Shown piece after piece: positions 29,101 through 39,124 of a stretch of DNA of 64,000 nucleotides. Origin of the DNA: Arenimonas fontis (GTDB lineage: Bacteria; Pseudomonadota; Gammaproteobacteria; Xanthomonadales; Xanthomonadaceae); contig NZ_VUOD01000003.1 in the NCBI RefSeq assembly GCF_008386465.1, positions 1 through 64,000 on the forward strand, read 5' to 3'. The position numbers were made by a program, and so were the translations under genes. Numbering within the stretch: the stretch's first letter is position 1; every line of letters starts with the position of its first letter. The notes below the pieces were generated by a model. The model ran no database searches. It was not told where the DNA came from and worked only from the letters and a program-made list of their open reading frames with translations.

Positions 29101-29223
29101 GGGCAGGCCCTGGCCGGTACCGATTTCCTGCAGGCGCGGCCACGCCGACGCCGGCATCGCCTGTGCCGACGCCGACAGCAGCCACAGGCCCAGGATCGCG
29201 CCGGCCAGCGCGGGAACGCCCAT
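26146..29223 (-). CDS. Propeller-sensor hybrid histidine kinase/response regulator
   Basis: A 1025-residue hybrid sensor. An N-terminal signal sequence is followed by two-component-regulator propeller repeats (GQGLPSNRVRAI, MWVATDDGLARHDG, GVWIGSADHGAF and others to about 530) and a Y_Y_Y-like beta sandwich (about 540-605), all periplasmic. A membrane helix lies at about 613-635. The cytoplasmic part has HisKA with LGHEIRTPLTG (His near 671), HATPase motifs (NLGHNAVKFC, RDTGPGLA, GSGLGLAIS) and a C-terminal receiver (VEDDE, Asp near 952 in LDLDLPGMDG, Lys in FLRKPV). No output DNA-binding domain follows, so phosphate is probably passed to a separate Hpt or regulator. The ligand is unknown. 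The start is ATG at 29223. Confidence 0.92.
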   Translation of the reverse strand: MGVPALAGAILGLWLLSASAQAMPASAWPRLQEIGTGQGLPSNRVRAILRDHEAYMWVATDDGLARHDGTRLQMWRRGRDALPGNELRAMRLEADGRLWLEFDDAGPGWLSADRRRFTPAASGQAEPRGPRAQPRVRDLLGALWIGGPGGLRGRDPGADWRDWSAHPQLSGAVTALALDGEGGVWIGSADHGAFRLPPAWRGVGGLPLPAAEACDARPTGVATASADALWVAAGPCLWHLRLGAGRAHWQRQALPPERTGEPIRLLEADAEGRPWLLRGNRLWHVPATGPARAWKVPDSTTILPGAEAIWLLAADGRVWRLHADTDAGPSPLSPPMPVERLFAGPDGQPWALTDAALWRWRADAGRWRRVPGDAGPEALALAAGPDRLLAFDGARLWQAGWTGDGLAPWRPLPAGPDMPDLGRAGLALDEQGRPWLTGMRGLWFPADDAGDLRPLAAADGLPMPLHPLAPRWLHGAGLAVLPGAEGLVLISPRRLASAPRVPAPLRLELSYRHGERLVSTPAGLGLLSLGPEDTLLGLRLHRLSYGDPSGHRYRVQLEGLDAGPVLLGPQGERVFPPLPPGRYRLTSAAAPAGSTRWRDGPTVTVLVEPAWWHSREALVLAVLGGVGLLGFGGSVWRRRQRRREIWRAAHRRRREAERHSEAKSRFLAMLGHEIRTPLTGVLGMAELLQAEPLSPRQRERLEALQAAGRHLLRLVNDSLDLARIEAGRLSLERAPFDLHALAEDVAGLLAPLARAKGLAFRLQVPAGTPVWWLGDAMRVRQILLNLGHNAVKFCDHGGVSLQLSAAPGGGLRAEMRDTGPGLAPAQRARLFRRFEQGGGSRAPSGGSGLGLAISQELAIAMGGRILVYSEPGHGACFEVLLPLPEAEAPAQAQGPESPGTARRVLLVEDDEVVATVVCELLRTAGHEVIHVPHGLAALAELEGGGFSLVLLDLDLPGMDGLALSRLLRARGDDTPRVALTARTEAGQAAGDAGMAGFLRKPVTGDDLRDAVRRWARGSDGTGNAG

Positions 29224-29287
29224 GTATCCTCTCCTCGACAGCGGCCTAGACTAGCCGCCGGGCCCCGCGGCGACAGTAGGAATTCCG

Positions 29288-30007
29288 ATGACGCATACGC
29301 GCCTCCATGCCAGCCTGGCGCTGGCCGCCTGCCTGGCGACCGGACCTGTCGCGGCCGGCGAAACCGAGACCTTCGCCCTGGACCCCGTGCATACCCGGGT
29401 GCTGTTCCGGGTGGATCATGCCGGTTTCTCCCGCGCGCTCGGCACCTTCTCCGGCGCGACCGGCGAACTGGCCTTCGACCCGGACGACTGGCGAGGCGCC
29501 CGACTGGAGGTCGAGTTGCCGCTGGCAAGCCTGGACCTGGGCGATGCCGACTGGAACCGGCGCGTGCTCGGCCGCGGCTTCCTCGACGCCGGCCGGCATC
29601 CGGTGGCGCGCTTTCGCTCGACCCGCGTCGAGCCGACCGGCCCGGACGGCGCCCTCGTGCACGGCGAACTCGAATTGCGCGGGCAACGCCGGCCGATGGT
29701 GCTGGACGTTCGGCTCAACGCCCTGGAAAGGCACCCGATCACCTTCCGCCGCACCGCCGGTTTTTCCGCCAGCGCCCGCCTGGATCGCCGGGACTTCGGC
29801 ATGGTGTCCTGGCCGAACGTGGTCGGACACGAGGTCGAACTCTGGATAGAGGCCGAAGCGATCCGCGCGCGCGGGACCGGCGAACCGGCCGGGCCCGGGC
29901 CGGCCCGGCCGGCCGGTGCCGGCCCCGGCGCGGACGCCGGGATGCCCGACCATCCCGACACCGACACCGACACGGAGCCCGGCGATGCCGATCAGAAACC
30001 TTCCTGA
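29288..30007 (+). CDS. YceI family periplasmic protein with a long acidic tail
   Basis: A 239-residue secreted lipocalin-like protein. YceI proteins bind polyisoprenoids or similar lipids in the periplasm. A signal peptide (about 1-22) precedes the domain start FALDPVHTRVLFRVDHAGFSRALGTF, the strand ARLEVELPLASLDLGD, FLDAGRHPVARFRST and the C-terminal WPNVVGHEVEL. The last 40 residues form a Gly/Pro/Asp-rich tail ending in [10 protein letters not shown], which is unusual. It arises partly because the frame runs into the overlapping cytochrome gene. It heads a three-gene operon with cytochrome b561 and a second YceI-like gene. Confidence 0.9.
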   Translation: MTHTRLHASLALAACLATGPVAAGETETFALDPVHTRVLFRVDHAGFSRALGTFSGATGELAFDPDDWRGARLEVELPLASLDLGDADWNRRVLGRGFLDAGRHPVARFRSTRVEPTGPDGALVHGELELRGQRRPMVLDVRLNALERHPITFRRTAGFSASARLDRRDFGMVSWPNVVGHEVELWIEAEAIRARGTGEPAGPGPARPAGAGPGADAGMPDHPDTDTDTEPGDADQKPS

Positions 30008-30563
30008 GCGCTGGGGCGGCCCCAGCATCGTCCTGCACTGGCTGAGCCTGATCCTGGTGCTGGCTCTGGCGATCATCGGCCTGCTGATGTCCGAGCTGCC
30101 CAACTCCGCCTTCAAGGTGCAGGTGTACGCCCTGCACAAGAGCCTGGGCCTGAGCGTACTCGGGCTGACCGCCGTCCGCCTGCTGTGGCGCCTGGCCGCC
30201 GGATCGCCCGGGCCGGTGCCGGGCACCCCGCGTTGGATGCACGCCGCGGCCCAGGCCACGCATGGCGCGCTCTACGCGCTGCTCCTGCTGATGCCGCTGA
30301 GCGGCTGGCTGTACAACTCCGCCTCAGGCTTCCCGCTGAAGTTTTTCGGCTGGTTCGACGTCCCGGCCCTCAGCGGCCGCGACCCGCAGCTCAAGGCCTT
30401 CGCGCATGAGGCGCACGAATGGCTGTTCATCGCCCTGGCGGTGCTGGTCACCGTACATGCGGCTGCCGCCCTGTACCACCATTACCGGCGCCGAGACGCC
30501 ACCCTGGCGCGCATGCTGCCGCTGGCGAAGCCGCCGGCGGAAGGCGACGGCGGGAGGAACTGA
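29985..30563 (+). CDS. Cytochrome b561-type membrane protein
   Basis: A 192-residue four-helix membrane haem protein. Membrane segments are at about 14-35, 50-70, 88-108 and 145-168, and each carries or borders a candidate haem-ligand His ([45 protein letters not shown]). Such proteins pass electrons across the inner membrane, often to or from quinones. The ATG at 29985 has CGGAG upstream and overlaps the YceI gene by 23 bp. YceI and cytochrome b561 genes are commonly adjacent, which suggests a shared lipid or quinone-related job, unproven here. Confidence 0.9.
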   Translation: MPIRNLPERWGGPSIVLHWLSLILVLALAIIGLLMSELPNSAFKVQVYALHKSLGLSVLGLTAVRLLWRLAAGSPGPVPGTPRWMHAAAQATHGALYALLLLMPLSGWLYNSASGFPLKFFGWFDVPALSGRDPQLKAFAHEAHEWLFIALAVLVTVHAAAALYHHYRRRDATLARMLPLAKPPAEGDGGRN

Positions 30564-30565
30564 GC

Positions 30566-31132
30566 ATGCGCCTGCCCGCGAGCCTGGTCCGGTCCGGACT
30601 CCTTGCGCTCTGCCTGGCGCCGGGCCCGGCGCCGGCGGCCGATTACGTCGCCACCGGCGACGCCCGCCTGGACTTCTCCTCGAGCTACGAAGGCGAGGCC
30701 TTCGAGGGCCGTTTCCGCCGGTTCGAGGCCCGTATCGCCTTCGACCCGGATGCGCCGCAGTCCTGCCGCTTCGAGGTGCGGATCGCCCTGGCCAGCGCCG
30801 ACACCGGCCTGCCCGAGCGCGACGACATGCTGATGGAGCGAGAGTTCTTCGACGTGGGCAGGCAGCCGATGGCGTACTACCGGGCCGACCGCTGCCGGGC
30901 CCTGCCCGATGGCGGCTTCGTCGCCGAGGGCCGCCTGGGCCTGCGCGGCGTCGAGCGGCCCGTGCCGCTGTGCTTCCGCTGGATTCCGGGGGAGTCGCCC
31001 GTGCTCGAGGGCGAAGCCGGGGTGGACCGCCTGGCCTTCGGCGTCGGCACCGGCGACTGGGCCGATACCGACCTGATCCCGGCCGAAGTCGCCATCCGCA
31101 CCCGCGTTCCGCTGCGCCGCGCCGGGGACTGA
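30566..31132 (+). CDS. Second YceI-like periplasmic protein
   Basis: A 188-residue secreted protein with a signal peptide (about 1-24) and a divergent YceI fold: [52 protein letters not shown] and the C-terminal [13 protein letters not shown]. It starts 2 bp after the cytochrome stop with GGAGGAAC as ribosome binding site. It differs markedly from the YceI at 29288, so this is an old pair of paralogues rather than a recent duplication. Both flank the cytochrome and may handle different lipids or quinones. Confidence 0.85.
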   Translation: MRLPASLVRSGLLALCLAPGPAPAADYVATGDARLDFSSSYEGEAFEGRFRRFEARIAFDPDAPQSCRFEVRIALASADTGLPERDDMLMEREFFDVGRQPMAYYRADRCRALPDGGFVAEGRLGLRGVERPVPLCFRWIPGESPVLEGEAGVDRLAFGVGTGDWADTDLIPAEVAIRTRVPLRRAGD

Positions 31133-31202
31133 CCGGAGCGCCGCGCTTCGGCGGCGGCGATCGCCGGTGGCCCGCCGACGGCCGCCGCCGGGCGGCCGCG
31201 AT

Positions 31203-32585
<1,383 letters not shown>

Positions 32586-32678
32586 GCTGCGGCTTCCATG
32601 CGGATCGCCGCTATTCTATGCCCGCCGGCCGCGTCCGGCCGGTCCGCCGGCATGGCGTCCGTTCACGTTTCCGAAACC

Positions 32679-32903
32679 ATGCGCCTGACCCTGATCCAGC
32701 GCGACGATTGCCAGCTCTGCGACCGGGCCTGGGAAGTGCTGGCCGCCGCCGGCGTGCCCGACTTCGATCCGCTCTGGATAGACGGCGACCTCGGCCTGCA
32801 AGCCCGTTACGGCAGCCGCATTCCGGTCCTGCGCCGCGAGGACACCGGCGCCGAGCTCGACTGGCCTTTCGACCCCGCCGCCGTGCGCGCCTTCCTGTCC
32901 TGA
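32679..32903 (+). CDS. Glutaredoxin-like (DUF836) protein
   Basis: A 74-residue thioredoxin-fold mini-protein with the redox motif CQLC (residues 10-13) and the cis-Pro site RIPVLR. This matches the short glutaredoxin-like family found in many gammaproteobacteria, and a thiol-disulphide role is likely. The start at 32679 gives the family length; an ATG at 32652 would add nine residues. No clear ribosome binding site is seen for either. It is divergent from sdaA, whose product contains a cysteine-ligated Fe-S cluster, but any functional link is a guess. Confidence 0.75.
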   Translation: MRLTLIQRDDCQLCDRAWEVLAAAGVPDFDPLWIDGDLGLQARYGSRIPVLRREDTGAELDWPFDPAAVRAFLS

Positions 32904-33026
32904 TCCACATCCTCTCCATCCGCGGCGAGCGACCGCACCGATGCTGCAGCGCGGAAGCAGCCTGCGTCACGGAATCGCACACGAAAGCTTGCGATGCCCG
33001 GAAACCGGGCGTAATAGTCGGGGCGA

Positions 33027-36000
33027 ATGCCGACGGAGCCCGATGTGGCCGCCCTGCGCACCGTCCTGACATCCGTGCTGACGCTGGCGCTGCTGGCCGC
33101 CGCCGGCCCCGCCCCCGCGCTGGATCCGGACAAGGCCTTCCATCACTACGTCCGCAACCGCTGGAGCATCGAGGAGGGCCTGCCGCAGATCAGCGCCCTG
33201 ACCATCGCCCAGGACCGGCTGGGTTATCTCTGGGTCGGCACCCAGGCCGGGCTGGCTCGTTTCGACGGCGTCCGCTTCCTCACCTACAACCCGGAAAACA
33301 CGCCCGGCCTGGCCGGCATCTGGATCCATGCGCTGCATGTGGACGCGGACAACCGCGTCTGGATCGCCACCTATCGCGGCCTGAGCGTGTACGAGGACGG
33401 CCGTTTCGAAACGGTCGCCGTCGAAGGGCGGGACGGTACGCCCATGGACACCCGCGCCCTGGCCGTGCTGGCGGACGGCCGCCTGGCGGTGGCCGGCCAG
33501 GAAGGCGTCTACGTCGTGGAGGGCGATGCCGGCAAGCGTCGCCTGCGCCTGCTGCATCCCCTGCCGCGCCCGGCCTACAGCCTGCTGCAGCGCGGCGACG
33601 GCCTGTGGGTGGGCAGTCTGGGACAGGCCTACCGCATCGAGGGGCAGTGGGTCGGCGTGCTGCCGCTGCCCGAGAACGCCGGCGACGCGGTGGTGACGCA
33701 ACTGGCGGAGGCGCAGGGAAGGGTGTGGGCGGGCACCAGCGCCGGCCTGTTCCATCGCGAGGGCAATGCCTGGAAGCGGCATGAAAGCGGTGAACCGCTG
33801 GCACGGGCGCCGATCGAAGACATCTTCGAGGACGGCGACGGCAATCTGTGGGTCGCCATGACCAGCGGTCTGGCCCGGCTGCAGGCCGGTCGCCTGCGCG
33901 AGCTGGTGGGCGACCAGGATCCGGCTGCCTCGGCGGTCCGGGCCATCTTCGAGGACCGCGAGGGCAATCTCTGGCTGGGCGGCCAGTGGGAGGGCATCAC
34001 CCGCCTCTGGAACGGCTGGACCCGCCGCTACAGCACCCGCGACGGCCTGCAGCACCCGATGCTCTGGTCGGTGGCGCGCGGCCCGGACGGCAGGCTCTGG
34101 GTCGGCACCAACGATGGCCTGGCCGTGATGGAGGGCGGGCGTTTCCGCGAGGTGGTCGCCGGCGAGGACCTGCCCCACCCGAATGCCTACACGCTGCTGA
34201 TCGAGGACGAGGTGGTGTGGATCGGCACCCGCCGCGGCGCCGTCCGCCTGCGCGGCGATCGTCTGGAACGTACGCCGGAGCTGGCGCCGCTGGGCGGCCT
34301 GCAGGTCAACGGCATCGTCCGTGACCGGCTCAACCGTCTGTGGTTCATGACCTCCGGCGGGCTGTTCCAGTGGTCGGCGGACGGCATGCGGCACTACGAC
34401 TCCCGCCACGGCCTGCGCTCGCCGTTCGTCCGCCTGATGCACGAGACCCGTTCCGGTCGCCTGCTGCTGGGAACCCAGACCGGCCTGTACGAAATGAATG
34501 AAGGGCAACTGCTGCCGCTGGGCGAAGACAAGGGCCTGCAAGCCAACCTCGACATCACCGCCATCCACGAACTGCCGGATGGGCGTCTCGTGGTCGGCAC
34601 GCTGTCCGAGGAGCTCTACCTGTTCGACGGCGCACGCTGGCACCGGTTCGGCAAGGACAGCGGCCTGCCGGTGAACTCGCCCTTTTTCATCAGTCACTCG
34701 CCGGACGGCTGGCTGTGGGTGGCCGGCATCCGCGGCATCTATCGGGTACCGCTCGACGACCTGACGGACATGGCGGCTGGGCGGCGCGAGCAGGTCCGCG
34801 GGCAGATGCTGCTCAACGAACGGGGCGACCGCCGCGGCGGCCAACAGGGCTTCTGCTGCAACGGCGCCGGCAATGCCAAGGGCCTGCACCTGGGCGACGA
34901 GCTGTGGCTGCCCACACGCGACGGCCTCGTGGCCATGAGCACCCGCGACATCCACACCAACGCGGTGCCGCCGCGCACCGTCGTCGAGCGGGTGCGGGTG
35001 GGCGATCGCTGGCGCCTGGCCGACCCGCGCGAGGACTGGCAACTGCCGCTGGGCCAGCGCGACCTGGCCTTCGAGTTCACCGTGCTCAGCCTGCAGGAGC
35101 CGCGCAGTGTCGAAATGCGCTACCGGCTGGTCGGCTACGACGAGGACTGGCGCGAGCTGGAGGATCCGACCCGGCGCCAGGCCGGCTACACCAACCTGCC
35201 GCCGGGCGCCTACGTGTTCGAAGTGATCGGCGCCAACAATGCCGGCGTCTGGGCCGATTCGCCGGCCCAGATCGGCTTCGTCATACCGCCGTACTTCCAC
35301 GAGACCGGCCTGTTCCGGCTGCTGCTGGCCGCCTTGCTGGCCAGCCTGGTCTATGCCGGTTACCGGCGCCAGCGCGAAGCCCTGGAAAAGCTGGTGCGGC
35401 AACGTACCGACGCGCTGCAGGCCGCCAACCTGCGCCTGGAGGAAGCCAGCCAGACCGACCCGCTCACCGGCCTGCGCAATCGCCGCTACCTGACCAACCA
35501 GATTCCCGCCGACATCGCCTTCTACGAACGCGAGGTGCTGCGGCGCGAGCCCGACGAGGTGATGTTGTTCGCGCTGGTGGACATCGACCATTTCAAGGCC
35601 GTCAACGACACGCATGGCCACCATGCCGGCGACCGGGTGCTGCAGCAGTTCGCCCAGGTGCTGTCCAGTCTGGTGCGCAGCGGCGACTACATCGCCCGCT
35701 GGGGAGGCGAGGAGTTCCTGGTGGTCTTCCGGCCCATGCCCGGCCGGCATCTGCCGGTCCTGGGCGAGCGGATCCGGACCGCCATCGCCAACCACCGCTT
35801 CGAGATCGGCCTGCCCGAACCGTTGCGCTTGACCTGCTCGATCGGCCTGGTCGAGTGCCCGCTGTTCCGGGAAAGCCGTGGCAGCCTGGGCTGGGAGCAG
35901 ATGGTGGAGCTGGCCGACCGGGCGCTGTACTACGTCAAGACCCACGGCCGCAACGGCTGGGCGGCGTACCGGCCGCTGCCGGGCAGCAGTCCGGAAGTGC

Positions 36001-36098
36001 TGATGCAGGCCCTGCGCGGCGACCATGAACGCCTGCTGGAATCGGGACGGATGCGGCTGCTGAGCTCCGGCGCCCCGGGCGAGCGGGCAGAGGCCTAG
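33027..36098 (+). CDS. Propeller-sensor diguanylate cyclase
   Basis: A 1023-residue membrane diguanylate cyclase making cyclic di-GMP. A signal sequence is followed by propeller repeats (IEEGLPQISALTIAQD, LWVGTQAGLARFDG, DGNLWVAMTSGLARL, EGNLWLGGQWEG and more to about 650) and a Y_Y_Y-like domain (about 660-755) in the periplasm. One membrane helix lies near 765-785, followed by a short coiled coil and a GGDEF domain. The active site is GGEEF (near 893), with the inhibitory RxxD site (RSGD) five residues upstream, so product inhibition is expected. The sensor layout matches the hybrid kinase at 26146-29223. The 123 bp before it hold a GCCCGG-AAA-CCGGGC hairpin (32996-33010) and a TAATAG box 9 nt before the ATG. 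Confidence 0.93.
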   Translation: MPTEPDVAALRTVLTSVLTLALLAAAGPAPALDPDKAFHHYVRNRWSIEEGLPQISALTIAQDRLGYLWVGTQAGLARFDGVRFLTYNPENTPGLAGIWIHALHVDADNRVWIATYRGLSVYEDGRFETVAVEGRDGTPMDTRALAVLADGRLAVAGQEGVYVVEGDAGKRRLRLLHPLPRPAYSLLQRGDGLWVGSLGQAYRIEGQWVGVLPLPENAGDAVVTQLAEAQGRVWAGTSAGLFHREGNAWKRHESGEPLARAPIEDIFEDGDGNLWVAMTSGLARLQAGRLRELVGDQDPAASAVRAIFEDREGNLWLGGQWEGITRLWNGWTRRYSTRDGLQHPMLWSVARGPDGRLWVGTNDGLAVMEGGRFREVVAGEDLPHPNAYTLLIEDEVVWIGTRRGAVRLRGDRLERTPELAPLGGLQVNGIVRDRLNRLWFMTSGGLFQWSADGMRHYDSRHGLRSPFVRLMHETRSGRLLLGTQTGLYEMNEGQLLPLGEDKGLQANLDITAIHELPDGRLVVGTLSEELYLFDGARWHRFGKDSGLPVNSPFFISHSPDGWLWVAGIRGIYRVPLDDLTDMAAGRREQVRGQMLLNERGDRRGGQQGFCCNGAGNAKGLHLGDELWLPTRDGLVAMSTRDIHTNAVPPRTVVERVRVGDRWRLADPREDWQLPLGQRDLAFEFTVLSLQEPRSVEMRYRLVGYDEDWRELEDPTRRQAGYTNLPPGAYVFEVIGANNAGVWADSPAQIGFVIPPYFHETGLFRLLLAALLASLVYAGYRRQREALEKLVRQRTDALQAANLRLEEASQTDPLTGLRNRRYLTNQIPADIAFYEREVLRREPDEVMLFALVDIDHFKAVNDTHGHHAGDRVLQQFAQVLSSLVRSGDYIARWGGEEFLVVFRPMPGRHLPVLGERIRTAIANHRFEIGLPEPLRLTCSIGLVECPLFRESRGSLGWEQMVELADRALYYVKTHGRNGWAAYRPLPGSSPEVLMQALRGDHERLLESGRMRLLSSGAPGERAEA

Positions 36099-36120
36099 GC
36101 GGTCGGTGACCGGCGCGCCT

Positions 36121-38340
36121 ATGCTTCCCCTCATGCGCGACCGGGCCCGACCGATCTGGACGTCCGTCCTGCTGCTGGCGCTGTACATCGCGGCCGGCGG
36201 CTATTCCACCCAGATGATGGGCGGGCCGGGCGAGGTGGTGCTGTTCTGGCCTGCGGCGGGCATCGGCCTGGCGGCGGTGGTCCGGTACGGACTGCGCTGG
36301 GCGCCGCTGGTGCCGCTGGGCGTGCTGGGCGTGCACCTGCTGTTCGACCCGGTGCCGATGCTGTTCCTGGCCTACTCGATGGCGGCGAACCTGCTGGGCG
36401 TGCTGGCCGGGGCGGCCTTGATCCTGCGAGGCCCCGCCCCGGAACCGATGAGCGTGCGTTTCGGCCTGCGCGGCGTGGCCGGCGGCGGGGTGATGTCGGC
36501 GGTCAGCGCCCTGGTCGGCACCACCGGCATGGTGCATGCCGGCATGCTGCCGCCCGGCGACTGGCCCTGGGCCGCGGGCCGCTGGCTGCTGGCCGACCTG
36601 CTGGGGGTGACCAGCATCGCCCCGGCCGTGCTGCTGGCCAGCCTGCCGGCCTCACGCCGCGGCCGCCTGCCGTCCGGCGACTACGCCCCGGAGGGCGAGC
36701 GCCTGGCCTGGAATGTCGCCCTGGCCGCCAGTTTCCTGCTGATGGGCTGGGGCGCCAGCCTCGGCGGCTACTACGCCCTCGGCCTGGTGGCGCTGCCCCT
36801 GGCGGTGCTGGTCTGGAGCGCGATCCGGTTCACGCCGCTGCACACGGCCATGGGCATCGCCGTGACCATGTTGCTGGTCTCGGCGGTGGCCGGCTTCGGC
36901 CTGGCCGGCTTTCCGCCGCCACAGGCGCCGGTGGACGGGCTGAACCTGCTCGGCTTCCTGATCGTGGTGTCGGTGCTGCCGATGACGCTCTCGGTGGCCA
37001 TGTACCAGCAACGCAGCGCCAGTCATCGCCTGCAGCAGCGCGCCGACACCGATGCCTTGACCGGGCTGGCCAGCCGCGACGCCTTCGAACGGCGGGTGAA
37101 GGCGGCCCTGGCGGACGTGTCGGCGCCGCCGATGGCCCTGGCCTACCTGGACCTGGACCACCTCAAGCTGATCAACGACACCGCCAGCCATGCCGCCGGT
37201 GACGAACTGATCAGGGGCGTGGCCGGCCTGCTGGAGGCCCACCGCCACCCCGACGACCTGCTGGCCCGCACCGGCGGCGACGAGTTCGCGCTGCTGCTGC
37301 GCAACTGCGCGCCGATGGTCGCCGAAGACCGCGTGCGGGTATTGCTGCGGGCCATCGAGGGTTACCGGCAGGGCTGGGGTCGGCAAATGCTGGCCACCAC
37401 CGCCAGCGCCGGCGTGGTTGCCTTCCTGCCCGGCCAGGCCGAGTACGCGCAATTGCTCTCCCAGGCCGACGCCGCCTGTTTCACCGCCAAGGAGCAGGGC
37501 GGCAACCGGGTTTGCATGGCGCGCCCGGATGCCGGCGACCTGCTCGACCGCACCGCCGCCATGCGCTGGGTGGTGCGGCTGCGCGAGTCGCTGGAGCACA
37601 AGGCGCTGGCCTTGCATTGCCAGAGCATCGTGCCGCTGCAGCCCGGTCTCGAGAGCGGTCGCCACTTCGAGGTGCTGCTGCGCATCCGCGACCCGCACAG
37701 CGGCGAGGAACTGATGCCGGGCCGCTTCATGCCGGCCGCCGAACGCTTCCACCTGGGCACGCGCATCGACCGCGAAGTGCTGGCCATGACCCTGGACTGG
37801 CTGGACGCCCACCCCGGCCAGGCGGAATCCGTTTCGACCTGCTGCATCAACCTGTCCGGTGACGCGCTGGCCGACGAGGGTTTCCTGGCCTTCGTCGCCG
37901 AACGGCTGCGGCGCAGCCGCTTCCCGGGCGGAAAGCTGTGCTTCGAGGTCACCGAAACCAGCGCGGTGCGCGACCTCGCCCGGGCGCAACGTTTCATCGG
38001 CCAACTGCGCTCGCTCGGCTGCCGCTTCGCGCTGGACGACTTCGGCGCCGGCTTCTGCTCGTTCAATTACCTGCGCTCGCTGGACGTGGACTACTTCAAG
38101 ATAGACGGCAGCTTCGTCCGCGACATGGACAGCTCGCCCATGGCCGAGGCGGTGGTGCGCTCGATCAACGAGATCGCCCACGTACTGGACAAGCGCAGCA
38201 TCGCCGAGCACACCGAAAGCGAGCGCCAGCGCCGCGCCCTGGCCGCGATGGGCGTGGACTACGCCCAGGGACATGCCCTGGACCGGCCGGCGCCGATCGC
38301 CGACTACTTCGCCCGGCCCTTTCCGGAGCCGGCGCGGTGA
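36121..38340 (+). CDS. Membrane GGDEF-EAL protein with MASE1-like sensor
   Basis: A 739-residue cyclic-di-GMP enzyme. Residues 1-300 contain about eight membrane helices resembling a MASE1 sensor. A GGDEF domain follows, with intact TGGDEFAL (near 385) but no RxxD site at the usual place. In the EAL domain the signature reads EVL (near 516). Downstream residues expected for a phosphodiesterase are present: INLSGD, FEVTET, LDDFGAGF, YFKIDGSF, AEHTES and AQGHALDRP. Both activities are therefore possible. The start is uncertain: ATG 36121 is given, with GTG 36106 and ATG 36133 as alternatives. It follows the propeller cyclase by 22 bp and overlaps the M23 gene by GTGA, suggesting one operon. Confidence 0.9.
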   Translation: MLPLMRDRARPIWTSVLLLALYIAAGGYSTQMMGGPGEVVLFWPAAGIGLAAVVRYGLRWAPLVPLGVLGVHLLFDPVPMLFLAYSMAANLLGVLAGAALILRGPAPEPMSVRFGLRGVAGGGVMSAVSALVGTTGMVHAGMLPPGDWPWAAGRWLLADLLGVTSIAPAVLLASLPASRRGRLPSGDYAPEGERLAWNVALAASFLLMGWGASLGGYYALGLVALPLAVLVWSAIRFTPLHTAMGIAVTMLLVSAVAGFGLAGFPPPQAPVDGLNLLGFLIVVSVLPMTLSVAMYQQRSASHRLQQRADTDALTGLASRDAFERRVKAALADVSAPPMALAYLDLDHLKLINDTASHAAGDELIRGVAGLLEAHRHPDDLLARTGGDEFALLLRNCAPMVAEDRVRVLLRAIEGYRQGWGRQMLATTASAGVVAFLPGQAEYAQLLSQADAACFTAKEQGGNRVCMARPDAGDLLDRTAAMRWVVRLRESLEHKALALHCQSIVPLQPGLESGRHFEVLLRIRDPHSGEELMPGRFMPAAERFHLGTRIDREVLAMTLDWLDAHPGQAESVSTCCINLSGDALADEGFLAFVAERLRRSRFPGGKLCFEVTETSAVRDLARAQRFIGQLRSLGCRFALDDFGAGFCSFNYLRSLDVDYFKIDGSFVRDMDSSPMAEAVVRSINEIAHVLDKRSIAEHTESERQRRALAAMGVDYAQGHALDRPAPIADYFARPFPEPAR

Positions 38341-39122
38341 AGCCGCTGCTGCCGCTGCTGGCGCTGCTGGCGGCGACCGCGTCGGCGCCGTCGTGCGCGG
38401 CCGACTGGGCCCGGCTGGAGCTGAGCAGGCAGGGCAGCCAGTGGCAGGTGCTCGTCCGCAACCTGGCGGCGGGACCGGTGGAAGTGCAGGTGCAGGCCGA
38501 TGGCCTGGAGGACCTGGCGGCCGACCCGCCCTTGCCGCAGCGACGGGTACTGGCGGCCGGCACCGGCGAGGTCCTGACCATCCTGGTGGCGACCGGCCCG
38601 GCGCCGCGGCACCGGCTGCGCTTGCTGGCCGTGCCCGGGCCGCCGCACGCGCAGGCCCGCGACGTCGTCTACTCGCTGCCGGTGGAAGAGTCCGCCTTCC
38701 GCCTGGGCCAGGGTTTCCACGGCGGTTTCAGCCACGATGATCCGGCCAACCGCTACGCCGTGGACCTGGAAGTGGCCGAAGGCACCGCCGTGCTGGCGGC
38801 GCGCGGCGGCGTGGTGATGGAGGCCGTCGGCGGCTTTCGCGAAGGCGGCGCGGACCCGGGCCTGGCCGACCGCGCCAATCTGGTACGGGTGCTGCACGAG
38901 GACGGCTCCATGGCGCTTTACGCGCATCTGCGCGAAGGCGGCGTCGCGGTCCGGCCCGGCCAGCAGGTGCACCTGGGTCAGGTGCTCGGCTACACCGGCA
39001 ACACCGGCTTCTCCAGCGGCCCGCACCTGCACTTCGCGGTGCAGGTGAACACGGGCATGCGCCTGGAGTCCGTCCCCTTCCGGATGATCGGGCCGGACGG
39101 CCTGCTGCCGCTGGGCCGCTAG
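38337..39122 (+). CDS. M23 family (LytM-type) peptidase
   Basis: A 261-residue secreted protein with a signal peptide, a beta-rich N-terminal half and a LytM-type endopeptidase domain from about 130. M23 enzymes cut peptidoglycan cross-links with zinc. HLHFAV supplies the second motif, and GTAVLAARGGVV and GYTGNTGFSSGPHLHF are typical. In the first motif the expected H-x3-D reads RYAVD; the metal His may instead be the one in FSHDD nine residues earlier. Activity is likely but not certain. GTG 38337 overlaps the GGDEF-EAL stop, so translation is coupled. It ends 2 bp before the convergent TonB receptor gene. Confidence 0.85.
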   Translation: MKPLLPLLALLAATASAPSCAADWARLELSRQGSQWQVLVRNLAAGPVEVQVQADGLEDLAADPPLPQRRVLAAGTGEVLTILVATGPAPRHRLRLLAVPGPPHAQARDVVYSLPVEESAFRLGQGFHGGFSHDDPANRYAVDLEVAEGTAVLAARGGVVMEAVGGFREGGADPGLADRANLVRVLHEDGSMALYAHLREGGVAVRPGQQVHLGQVLGYTGNTGFSSGPHLHFAVQVNTGMRLESVPFRMIGPDGLLPLGR

Positions 39123-39124
39123 CC

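Noticed and set aside
25096-30045. A 1649-codon plus-strand frame spanning hemE and the hybrid kinase
   Set aside because: It crosses hemE in another frame and runs antisense to the kinase; its composition is Arg/Gly/Pro-rich noise typical of 70% GC DNA.
32967-36188. A 1073-codon minus-strand frame opposite the propeller cyclase
   Set aside because: The plus frame has a signal peptide, propeller, Y_Y_Y-like and GGEEF domains; the minus frame is a shadow.
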